Assembly (NCBI GenBank): GCA_903772945.1
Contig: CAICTM010000374.1
Location: 7,693 to 71,692, forward strand
DNA: 64,000 nt
Reading direction: 5' to 3'
Source: Seminavis robusta
Lineage: Eukaryota > Bacillariophyta > Bacillariophyceae > Naviculales > Naviculaceae
The translations under genes and the position numbers were made by a program. Positions 53,247-63,947 of this stretch are shown here, in pieces (position 1 is the stretch's first letter; every line of letters starts with the position of its first letter). Below the pieces are notes generated by a model. The model was not told the origin of the DNA and did not search any database. It saw only the letters and a program-made list of their open reading frames with translations.

Positions 53247-56140
53247 ATGAAGCTTCCAAGTCGCTTGACGTCTCGGCAATCCGTTGGGTTGGTCTTTTCC
53301 TCTTTGCTGGGATGCACGGCGTTGTTATTTGGTGTTTCCTGGATAAAGAGCGAGATCACTGAGGACATGGACTTGGCCCGACAAAAACAGCAACAAGACG
53401 AAACCAATGATGCTTCACCTGTGATGATGGACCGTCGTCAGTTGGGAGAAGGACGCAATCTGGACGGTCAGGACCTCCTAGAACCCTCCAACATGTTGCA
53501 GCGGTTAAAGGAAAAACGCCAGCAATGGCTGGACAATCAGCTCAAAAAAGATTACGGAGAAGACCATTATAAAAACTTGTTCTTTTACAATGATGCCAAT
53601 GGCAAGCGCACGAGTGCTGGATACAAGGGACTGTTCAAAGATCCCAATTCGTTGCCACTCAACAAGTACCAGCAAGACAAGAATGCACCGCCCAAAACAG
53701 ACTTTCCTGGGTGGGATCGCATGGTACGAAAGTATCAAATGAAAATTTTGCAGATTCAATTGGGTGTTATCGAAGAGCGTATCACTGGGAAAGATGCTTC
53801 CAGGCTACGAACAAGAAAAAGAAGAAACCTTGCCAACAATAATAATAATGAGGAGACCCTGGCAGAAGGAACATACACCAAATTCAATTGGGTAACGGCA
53901 GGACACAGGTACGACAAGCAACCATCGGGTTGAATTATAATTTGTCATTGGACGTTTTACCTCTTGAATCTTTGAAAACAGTGACCATGGGTTCCTAACC
54001 TCTCCGCTCTTGTGATGATGTAACGACTTTAAATGTCGACAAAGTTCTTCGGCAGCACATGGAAATCTGTACCGCGAGAGCTACACGGCAATTTTGGATC
54101 GAACTTTGAAGCCTATCTTGCAACACATTGGCCTGGATTTCAGTGCTCGAGCATATTCCATGGGAGGGTTTGACGTAAGTTCTCCAGTGGAAGCATTCGG
54201 AAATGTTGCCATCGATTGTACAGAAGAATCATGCCTCACACTCTCCTCCACTTGCTGAACCTTGGATTCGATGCCCCTACTACAGAGCGGGGACGAGCTG
54301 GCGCTCTGCATGAACTCGGTCTATGGGAGAGATGTCGATTCGTTTTTGTGAGTTCAATGCACTTTCTAGTACTTTATCGTGCTTGTCGACGAGTCCGTAT
54401 TCTGCAGGATGCAACCGCACTCATGCCGCCTATTTCGCTTTGTTCGTTCGCAGCTGGGACTTTGCTTTGACCGACTCCAGCAACTCGCTCTGGAAAATCA
54501 TTCTGTTTTCGTACCGAGCAGCCAAGATTTCCCAGATTACGGACAGCGTTTCACAGCCCGGGAACATCCCCCGTCGCCCATCCATGTTTGCCTTTAACCA
54601 AAACAGTGAGCGCAACTTGGTGTTGCAAGGGATGCAAGCCTTGGGCATGACCACTCTGGCATACGATGATGAATACTTTAATGAGGTTGTCAAGCCCGCC
54701 GTTCCCGAAATGATGGGGCTCTCCGACGCAGAGATCCAACAGATACCGAGACTTGTCAGGACTTTCAAGTGCGAGGGGAGATTGGAATCTGGTGATCCTG
54801 GCTGCAAGGATGACAAATGGAACGAGACTGTGTGCCCTGATAGACGAGGGCGGGTCAGTTGGCACCCAGGTGCGAGCTATGTAAACTCGATCAAATGGCA
54901 CTGGTTGGCAGATTTATCTGGATTGACTTGACTGACATTATATTCCCCTCACTCGCTTATTCTTGAAATATATTGGCACCCAGGTTGGAAGTATCATGCA
55001 TTGATTGGTAACTTGATTGTCACAACAGTGTTGGACTTATGGGAAGAAGCCATCGAAGGGGTGATGAAACAATCCCCAGCGAATAGCCAAGAAAGCATGA
55101 TCATGAAAAAAGAGAGGATAACTCAAGAGCTACAAAAGCTGAACCGAGAGGAAGAGAAGGAGTACAACGCCATCTTTGATGCTCCGGTCCCCGATTCCTT
55201 CATCCCACACTTACAAAAATGGTGGAAAGAGGGTCGAGACGAGCACTTGGATGATGTCAGCGTTGACTCCTTCCTCAAGGAGGCAGGATTCTGCCACACC
55301 GCAGTCCTTCCATCCGAGATGCGCCTCAAAGGCTTGGTGACTGAAAACGCCACATCCAGTGGCAACCCCGTCGACCCAGACACCTTTGAGCAAGGTGTGT
55401 CTTCTGAACTGATCCAGAGTGTGGAGACGTCAACCCCTCAAAAACCCAACGAAAATCCAAAGGCTTTCGTCGATCCAAGGCCGGGCCGAGCCAACCAGAT
55501 GCTCATGGTGAAGAACGATGTGGATCGATGGGGGTGTAAGGGTGGGGATGAGGACGAGGATGAAATTGTCCACATTGATTACAAAGACTATTTCTTCGTG
55601 AGCTCCTTACAGGGGAAGAGAACCATAACAATCCCGAATGAGAAAGAGAAGGCATATTACACAGAATACAATCCCAAGAAGGGCAAGATGGTAGTGGCCT
55701 GTCTCACAAGAGTAAGTTCCAGCCTGAGGTCTTTTCTGCCCAGGCCAAATGCATAATCCTTTGTCTCCAGAGTCTCACCCTTTTGGACCGGTGCGACTGG
55801 CACAATGAACGGGTGGATGCTTCAGTGCGACTGGGGGACCTGCGCCAAGTACGATTTTCATAACTACTTCGGGTGGACGTGGAAGGTTGACGAGAGGAAG
55901 AAAAAGCACCAGCTGGTGGGCGCGGAGTTAGAGAGCATGGGCCAGTTGGAGATCAAGATCAACGGAGAGAAGGTCACCGAAGCCTCTGACATGCATACCT
56001 GTTTTGCATTGAAGAATATTGGCGGGCATATCTGGTTCCCCAACGCCAATGGCCAGTACAAAATCGAAATGACGATCAAGGATGCCTCTGCCTATTCGTA
56101 CGTCCGGTTCACCTCGTTTGTACTCATTGATGGGCAGTGA
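53247..56140 (+). CDS. Signal-anchored, multi-exon protein of an SGNH-like family
   Basis: Exons 53247..53908, 54045..54174, 54286..54347, 54454..54869, 54984..~55711 and ~55772..56140, about 788 residues. The start is in a GCCACCATG context. Residues about 12-35 form a signal anchor, so a type II Golgi/ER or secreted protein is likely. The core runs TAGHSSSAAHGNLYRESYTAILD, ARAYSMGGF, ELALCMNSVYGRDVD and SFWDFALTD. This gives spaced Ser/His, Gly and Asp blocks like SGNH-type hydrolases or glycan O-acyl-modifying proteins common in algae. A C-terminal beta-rich domain (VSPFWTGATGTMNGWM; LEIKINGEKV) follows. The fourth intron is flanked by a 12-bp direct repeat. The last intron does not keep frame with a GT-AG pair: GTAAGT with either nearby AG shifts it, while AGA/GTC joins would be one base off. 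So the end may be mis-sequenced, use an unusual site, or be damaged. Confidence 0.65.
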
Positions 56141-58209
56141 TGCAAGACCGGCACATACGAAGAGAGAAGAATGGCTCCCAGCGGTATCGTGCAGTAAACA
56201 ATTGGAAGCAACGAGGTGGGCTGTGGTCGACTGTCGACGCCTGCCAACTGCTAATATCGAACTGCTTTTACGACCGAAAGTCAACTGTTCTAAACTCGGC
56301 GAAGAGTCAACATGAGATCACCTCGGAAGCATCGACTCCGAAAAGGCCACCTTTTACTTGTACGGTACAATAGCAAAGTACCAGTCTGAAGTATATTTTT
56401 CCCTTCGTGTCTTCCTTTCTCATCCCGTGTCGTAGCAGATGAACCGTAGGATGTGAACCCCCCCCCCCCCCCGATATCTTTTTACTGGTGGTGACTGGCG
56501 TTCGTGCATCTGTCTTGACAAGCCTGCATGGATCGGAAATGTTTGTGTGCACTTATTCTCGCAGGTTCATGAAATGTGCTCTCGTGGTCCATCCATTTGA
56601 TCCCGATGCTCTCTTGTAGTTACCGGTACTGAGAGAGTCGAAGAAGCCCAGCTAGCAGCAGCTCTGCCCACCCGAAAGCACCACGGAGGAGACGAAGTGC
56701 AACATTGCACAGCTTCCTTGCGGTATCGGTGTGGTGGTGCACAACACCACTACCTGAACTCGCACCAAACCTTTTTTACTGGTACCGGTACCCACTGGAT
56801 GGTTTGCCAATATCCAACCACAGCAATATCTCCAACTCCTCACTAAGCCAATAGTTTGCCAACCCAGCTAGCCCTCCACTCGTACAGTACTGCTGTAAGC
56901 CACACAACAACTTCCGACGAGTGCGCAGCAGATAAGAACCACGACCGCTTCGAAGACAAAGACTGCATTGGAGCTTTCTTGGCACCTGTTTCAAAGTTGT
57001 TGGCTTTCGAGGATCAATAGAATCTGATGGACGGCACCACTGTACCGTTGCCGCGAGGACCGGCAACTCCCGCACCTTCCCCTCTGCGTCCTGAACTCTG
57101 TTTCTCCCACTCTCAAGCGCTCCTTGAATCACGTAAAACTTCGAAGCCACCGGTTCTTTTGGTGCAGAGTCCAAAGTCCAAGGCGGCTTGGGAAATCTTT
57201 GCAATTTCTACATTGTACATTTTTGCTTGGGTAATACTCTGAGCACGCTTGGCCGTTGACGTGACTCGTTGGCCGTTTCACTGCTACCGCAACCAGTTGC
57301 CGGTTGCCATTTCACCAGACACGGCTCCAGACAATTAAATCTTTGACGACCTCCCCTCTTCGTACCGTACCGGTACAGTAAGGTACAGTGCGGTACTACG
57401 TAGCAGCTTACGTAGCGTAGTTACCCGGGTACTGGTGTACTGGTTGTTAATCATGGAGCACCAGCTGATTTCCGCTATGATACTGTACAGTACTACGTGG
57501 TACTCTGAGTACTGAGTACATGTTCACAATGTCGTGTACGTACTCCATACTCCATAGGTACCATGCACTGTAGCCATTTCCTACAACAAAATTTAATGAC
57601 TACAGGTAGATCGTCAGCCAAACTGGGTGGGCTGATGGATGGATTTGGAAGCAGTCTTTTGCCCACTGCTTTCTGAGAATAATTATTGCTAATTTCACCA
57701 GCATCAACTTTCAGTACTCTGAAAGTAGGATTTTGCTGTAGGATTTCTTGTTGAATGAAGGTGGTGCTGTTTCTTGAGAATGTCAGCCATGCAGTCTTTG
57801 TTTTCAAGGAAAGAGCTAAAAAATAGCAGTTGAAGGGTGCTGGACAATAAGTATGGGCTGTTTAGTACACATATTGTAAATCTTTTGATTTTTTTACCCA
57901 CGATCAAGTGATCAAGTCTGATCAAGCGAGGCAGAAAGGAGCTGTCCAAGATGAGCCAATAGAAATTGCTGTGACCTGTGACCACAGCCGAGACCAGTAA
58001 CGAGGTGGAGGTTCTTCAAACTCAAGTTTGTCCAGACCTTTTGAGCCGCTGATGATAACCACCACCATCCCTTTTTTTCCCACCTTCATCGACTGCCCAC
58101 AATTGGAAAACGAGAAAAGCAAAAGCAAGAGCAACTAGCTAGCTAGCCACCTCGCTCCGCATCTCCGTCTATCATAGGCTACTGTACCCTCACATATACA
58201 TCGATAAAG
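56141..58209. other. Long intergenic region, GTAC-rich
   Basis: About 2.1 kb without a supported gene. A C-run (about 15) lies at 56459-56473. 57360-57560 is unusually dense in GTAC (more than a dozen copies in 200 bp), with TACGTA and ACCGGT words. TTTTTTTACCCACGATCAAGTGATCAAG-type repeats of TGATCAAG occur at 57903-57925. The last 100 bp (TAGCTAGCTAGC at 58135-58146) precede the DUF6824 gene. Confidence 0.55.
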
Positions 58210-59109
58210 ATGATTACAATGATTGATCAACACATCCCCATGACTGTCATCAACAAGATGGGTCAAACTGGTAAGGCCTGTGCCACTGCTGACAACGGCA
58301 TGAAATCATTGGATCCCAAGTTTGTGCCCGGCCCATATGACTGCATCTGTGCTCGAGGCAAGACAGTCAAGAAGCACCCTGGCAATCTCCGCTTCCTCAA
58401 GATCGTTGATGAATACCTCCAAAAGTACTCTACTGCCGGAAGCAAATTCGAAAAGTCTCTGATTGTCTCTGAGATTATTGAGTCGGTCCGTAAAGACAAC
58501 CCAAATGGCGGCGGTTTTGTCAAGCAGGTCAAGGGACAATGGTACGAAGCCGGTGACTACTTGGCCCGAGAGAAGGTGGGACAGCGCCTCAGGGACCTGC
58601 TTAGTGCCAAGTACAAGTCCAGCTCCAAAGCCAAGAAACGCCGTCGCCAAGAAGAAGAAGCAGACCTGGCCAACCACGTGGATACCATGGTGGTCCAAGC
58701 CAACGGCACGGCCCTGATGGCTCGGATCCGACAGCTCACGGCGGAAGGAAGCATATTCAAGTCGGATGCTGAAATCCAGGAGATCTTCAACAAAGCCAAC
58801 GTCGAGTTACTCCAGAACCTCAAAAAGATCCAGATCCAGCAAGATACCAGGTCAATCTCCCCAATTCCTTTTACGCCTGCTCCTGCTCCTCCTATTGCGG
58901 CCGACAGCAAGAAGCGCAAGAGCCGCGAGGAGGAGGAACCCTCCCCGGAACAAGACACTGGATGCGACGATACCGTTAGTGCCCGCCGTAGCTTCTTCGC
59001 CACCTGCAGCCGTGCCCCCAAGAGACGATCCACATCTTCCAGTGTCAGCGGAGCATCATCTTCCTGCTGCCTCAGCGATGACGAGCCAGATTTCTTTGCT
59101 GTTTTCTAA
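58210..59109 (+). CDS. DUF6824-type nuclear protein
   Basis: A single exon of 299 residues. Residues about 40-135 match the DUF6824 pattern that is very expanded in diatoms: 'PGPYDCICARGKTVKKHPGNLRF', a Y..... K..IV..II..VR.. helix, 'NGGGFVKQVKGQWYEAGDYLAREKVGQRLRDLL'. A basic stretch follows (SKAKKRRRQEEE, a likely nuclear signal), then a helix (residues 155-200), Pro/Ala linkers, a second KKRKSREEEE basic motif and a Ser-rich tail. The family is taken to be nuclear and regulatory, but its biochemical role is unknown. Met codons at 58219 and 58240 are alternative starts. GATAAATAAT at about 59149 could serve 3'-end formation. Confidence 0.8.
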   Translation: MITMIDQHIPMTVINKMGQTGKACATADNGMKSLDPKFVPGPYDCICARGKTVKKHPGNLRFLKIVDEYLQKYSTAGSKFEKSLIVSEIIESVRKDNPNGGGFVKQVKGQWYEAGDYLAREKVGQRLRDLLSAKYKSSSKAKKRRRQEEEADLANHVDTMVVQANGTALMARIRQLTAEGSIFKSDAEIQEIFNKANVELLQNLKKIQIQQDTRSISPIPFTPAPAPPIAADSKKRKSREEEEPSPEQDTGCDDTVSARRSFFATCSRAPKRRSTSSSVSGASSSCCLSDDEPDFFAVF

Positions 59110-60116
59110 CTCAGCTACGGTGCTGTACAAGCAATGATCCTTCCCTGATAAATAATCCAAGCAACTAATGGCAATACTACATGTAACATTGATTCATAAG
59201 CTCTCTATAATATCTAAATCATGATTCTTCTGGCATTGGTGCGCCTTCTAGCTTCCCACTTCAAATAAACGTACATGCACATTCAGCAGACGGTACCGTA
59301 GTAGCCCATGGATCTTGGTGTGGCCACCTCTGGACTATTCGTCCCTTCGGCGCTGGACAAATTGGGTGTGGCTTCACTCTTCGACTCGACTCGACTCGTC
59401 ACTGAAACTTCAGAAGTGACAAGGAGCGCTAAAAGAGCTGCTGAAAGTGTAAGGTGTGGGACATGGCGACATTGCGACTGTCTCTTTTGTGTACGGTTAA
59501 GAGAGTGGGAGGGCCCGGTACACTTTGTTCCGGACAGAAAAGGAGTACTAGCTAGTACTTGTGTCCGGACAAGATTCAAGATTCGATTCGATTCGATTCG
59601 ATTCGATTCCTTCGATGCCTTGCGAGCTTACCGGTCAGCTTACCAGTACTGTACTTAAGTACTGTACTGTTCTTCAGATGTGGCACACTATTTTAATTAA
59701 TACTGCTAGATAGATACCGGAGTACAAAGTAGTACAGTACAGCTAAAAACAGCTTCGAAAGCATGGATTTATGCATACGTCGTACCGGTAGGCACTTTTT
59801 GCACGTTTTGGAGTACTCGACTACCTTAAACCTTTAAAAACCTTACTATTAATAGTAAAGTATACGGACTGGAACGCCTCGAGCAGAGAGCGTGCCGGCC
59901 ATTTACACTTAAAGAAACACGAAGTAAAGTCAGGAGCCCTGAATTGAACACAGCTCGTACTGGCGCGTGCACGGGAGGGCAGGTTTTGGCGCAAACCCCA
60001 CAAAATCCACGTCAGTCTACTAGCTAGTAGTCGGAACAAGCACCATCACATACTAGCTAGTACCGTCGTATCACTAAATCACAGCTTCTTTCGTTGTCTA
60101 GCTACTTCGCGAAGTC
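59110..60116. other. Intergenic region with an ATTCG microsatellite
   Basis: About 1 kb, no gene supported. 59578-59609 is a run of about six GATTC units, and GACTC pentamers occur near 59381-59397. GTAC words cluster at 59640-59670 and 59725-59740. Confidence 0.6.
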
Positions 60117-62411
60117 ATGAGCACCGGCAACATCCTTCCTTCCGACCGCCATGGCGCTGCCAAAGCTTGGATTGCAACAGAGCTGAGGCTCATTGGAGCT
60201 GGGGAAGAACAGATCAGGCAGGTTCATGCAGCGCTGGATAGGCTTTAAAATAAAGCCGATGAAATTACAGAGAATAGGTTGTCTACAAAGCTCCAGGGGG
60301 TGGTGAAACCCAAAGATTCACAAAACGAAACTCGGCTGGAAGAGTTGGCATCCAATGCTTTTGATGCCCTTCAAGATTTCAACGATCTCTACAGACTTCA
60401 CAGCGAAGGCTTTTGCGAAACAGCTCGACTCCCGAGATCCCTACTGCAACAGGAACATTTGGACGACTACGTGCAGGCTGCAGAGCAGAGTAAGGATAAC
60501 GCGAAGTCTCGCTTGGATTTTCTGACAGATCAGCAGACACCAGTCGGCAACGATCCAAATACCTTCATTTGCCTCCTTGCCTCATCTGGAACTGGGAAAA
60601 CGCAGTTGGCGGCTACTGCAGGTCTTACGTACAAGGAAGCACAACGATTTATTTGAATATGGGGACGGCAGATAGTCAAAGATTCTATCGCCCTCACCTC
60701 CTGTCGGGACCCGATTTTCTTAAAATTCTACGGCAGCCACCATCAAGTGACGGCAAATAAAATCTCTTCGTGGGCCTCCAATAGCGACGACGGAAGCTTC
60801 CTTTTCGTTCGCGTTCTCTATCACCTGCTCACTGGTGAGCCGTTCGTGCCGACTATACCGACTCTTGGGTCGCGCATGACACTGAAAGCGCTGAAAGAAG
60901 CTATCAAGCCAAACAAGTACCTTGTTTTTCTTGATGAAGTGCCGCCGAAGGGAGACGACGAATACACAACTGTCCTTTGCTTGAGGGATGTATTCCGCTA
61001 CCTTGGGATTGCTCCCATATTAATGAGCACACACACAGGGCCGCAGGACTATGCCGAAAAGACGTCTCGAGTGTCCTTAGATGTTTGGACTTGGGTTGTT
61101 TCGACTCTACCAAAATTCGAACCATTTCCTTCGCACCCCCCTGTTAACGGAGCGGCCTCTTGTACTTCAATATGCTATTCAAAAATTGGCGGAGAAGTGG
61201 ACCCTGCCAGAGATTATCCAAGGGCTTCAAAGAACGCTGCAAAAAAGAAACTAAAGGCTTGGACAACAAGCCCATCACTTCAATTGGTCCAGCTGTTTTC
61301 CGCTGATGTCGACATCAATGGTGAAAGCTTTACATCATCCCACAATCTAGTCGGTCATCATTTCGGATGTTTGCTGCAGGACAGAGAAGGCAGAGAAGAC
61401 GGAATTAGGCGTTACAACTGCGCTGAGGCGGAGGTTTTTGGCAAAAATCTACTCGTTGCGCCTGTTTCCGCTGCACAAGAGCCTCTGTTGTATCTCGCTC
61501 TAGTGACGTGGGACGAAAGTATGCTACCAGGAGAAAGGAGGAAGGATCAACTCTTATTCCCACTTACTGATAAATCAGGGAGAGCTCCAACGGTACGTGC
61601 TGCATTTGAAAGATGCAGCGATGATTTTACATCCAATCCTTCCACTGATAACCCAAGGGCAATGAAGGCAGATGGGAATTTATTGGAAGTACTTGTGTAT
61701 GCCTCTCTGACATTGGCATCCATGAAAACTACTCCCGGTGACCACAACAAATACCTTTCCGGTGTGCATCTGAAGAACTTCATTCCTCTAGTGCGCACTT
61801 TGATGTTGGATCAATATCTGCAAGGACTTCCACCTGCCCCCCAGGTGTTCAATGACCTGGTTTTCGAATGGCCCACTGTTCCAGCATTGGGAGGCTCCGA
61901 GCCTGGATTACCAAAGGAACTGGGCCAAGTTTGCGGTGCAAACCTGGGTTATCTCGAGAGACCTGAGGACAGTGCTATGACAGATGGCTTTATATCTTAC
62001 TTGCATTGCGAAGACACGGGGTCCGGAGAGCCCTTCATTAGCATTGAGTGCAAGAATCTCTCAAATGGTGTCGATTCTACTGTCCTGAAGAAAGTATTTC
62101 AGGGCATCCGGGGCGGCATCCAGTGTGCCTTGGTATTTGTATCTCATATCCAACAAGGGGCATTTCAACAGACTACTTTGGCAACAGTAAAATCAGAGTG
62201 TTTTTCGAATCACGACGCTGACTCGGTCAGTGTCCTTGAGTGGAATAGCGATAAAGGGGAACCTAGCTTCTTGAAAATGAAGGGGGGAACTTTCGCTGCC
62301 AGGGAGAAAACGTCGCTGCTGGTTGTCATTATTTCTGTTGGCGTCATCGATGCGTGTATAAGCCGGAAGAAACCGCGCCTTGCATCCACCAACTGTGATT
62401 ACTTGACTTGA
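60117..62411 (+). pseudogene. Crinkler/RHS-like P-loop NTPase-nuclease, broken copy (fossil)
   Basis: Parts recognised in order: a helical N-terminal region (about 60.1-60.5 kb), a P-loop (SSGTGKT, about 60.59 kb), a Walker-B-like strand (YLVFLDE, about 60.92 kb) and a long helical middle. Near 62.0-62.1 kb is a PD-(D/E)xK-like nuclease core (Asp-Gly-Phe... then ISIECKN) followed by a Gln-containing helix. This NTPase-plus-nuclease layout is that of CRN (Crinkler) proteins of oomycetes and other protists and of trypanosome RHS proteins. The copy appears broken, with about two interruptions, and looks fairly young because most of it still reads well. Splicing could explain part of this, but I treat it as a fossil. 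Confidence 0.6.
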
Positions 62412-63250
62412 CTTGACTTATTGGCGGTGCAGTCGCCCTTCAACGATATTCAAATGCAATAACAAGAGAGTTGTGATACTAACTTTGGCTCCTCTCCTTA
62501 GTTGACAGAGAAGCTGGTACTGCCCTCCCAGTCAGTGCTGGGAGTTGAAAGGAAATGGTGCTCAGGGCAGCTACCCGATGGGCAGTTGTCCTTCAAGAAG
62601 AGACCAGGGTATGCGACCATAGCTGCAAGTTAGTAGCTATATGATAATGTGAAAGATACTGAGATAGTCAGACTGGTTGTGTAGGCGCCATATTGGTTTA
62701 GTTCATCCTGTAGCTATCCTTCAGTTCTTTCCACACTACTGTATCAGACCAACTTTGTGGCTCGTTGGAGGAAGAATGGGAAAGATATTTCGCATTTTAC
62801 TATTTTGTTTTGAATTAGAATTCTATTTCGAATTTTACTATGTTTATTTTACTATAAAAAGTTATTTCATGCTTTCGTACCAGCTGCTTCACTGCTGTTC
62901 TGTGATAAAAAGCTAGCTTGTATCGATGTTGACTGGTCAACTAACGCCATGACTCTAAGCAGAGCAATGTGGAAGCACACTTGCTCCTGCCTGGACTGGT
63001 ACGTCACCGTAGATAGAGTTAGGGTTTTCAAGGGGATGATCAGTCGGTAGGAGCCAATCCAAGCCACACATTGCATGTAGCCACCAATCGAAGAGGACAA
63101 TGGCGTCCTTTTCTTTTCTTTTCTTTTCTTTTCGAATGAACGCTACCGCGATGACGACAACTACTAGCTACGGCTACTACTGTTACCGCTACGGCTACTG
63201 CTGCTACTATCAGCCGTTGGCCCTGTCGCAGCAGCCTTGTTATTGGTTGA

Positions 63251-63334
63251 AAAAAGACCGATCGATGATCGGTCTTTTTCGAGTGCTTTTTCCACTCGAT
63301 AGACGAATTTTTTTCGTGTGCTGTTACCACACGA
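63251..63334. repeat. Cluster of four consecutive stem-loops
   Basis: 63251-63263 pairs perfectly with 63267-63279 (13-bp stem AAAAAGACCGATC, 3-base loop). CGAGTG 63280-63285 pairs with CACTCG 63293-63298. ACGAA at about 63303 pairs with TTCGT at about 63313. TCGTGTG and CACACGA around 63313-63334 form a 7-bp stem. T-runs follow the first and third stems. Confidence 0.8.
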
Positions 63335-63947
63335 TGGCCTTGATGCGATCACCACCTGGTGCTTCTGCTAGCCACCCTGCTATGATGCGTTCACCGCCTG
63401 GTGATTCGCTAGCCACAAACGGCGAGTCACCGACTGGTGCTCCCACCAAACCTCCACGACACCAACTGGTGCTTCGTCTCGCCTCCTCGGCCAACTGGCC
63501 TTGGAGTTCCTGGTGCTGCCGCTGTTGTTGCCGTGCGTCCCGACTCTAGGGCCATGGTCAATGGTTTTCGCTGATTTCGCTTTTCGCGATTTCAACACCA
63601 ACAACAACAGATCGGCCCCTAAGTCTTTGACGGATCGGCCCCTAAGTCTTGCACTCCTGGCAAGATTGGTGTCCCTTATGTCTTCAAACTGGTGACTGGG
63701 TCGTCATCCCCGCTTTTAAAAATCCAGAACTGACGTCAGTCGTGACCGGATTTGGTGACGTGTTTTCATCCGTGCTTTCGAAAATTTTAAGTCGATGCAT
63801 GAAAAGTCCTTCGCGCGAAGACGATGCTTGAAAAGAACATGGGGGCCTCTAAGTCTCTGACTCTGCCCTCTAAGTCTCTGCCCCCGCCCCTTAAGTCTTC
63901 CAACCACCGATGACTTGGTGCGCCGCGAGACTTTTGTCTGGTCACCG

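Noticed and set aside
56459-56473. Poly-C run (and the poly-G run near 47620) as functional motifs
   Set aside because: Simple homopolymers with no surrounding structure; most likely slippage.
63100-63549. 149-codon plus-strand frame with MRSPPG repeats
   Set aside because: It comes from short DNA repeats and crosses the hairpin cluster; no start context or domain.
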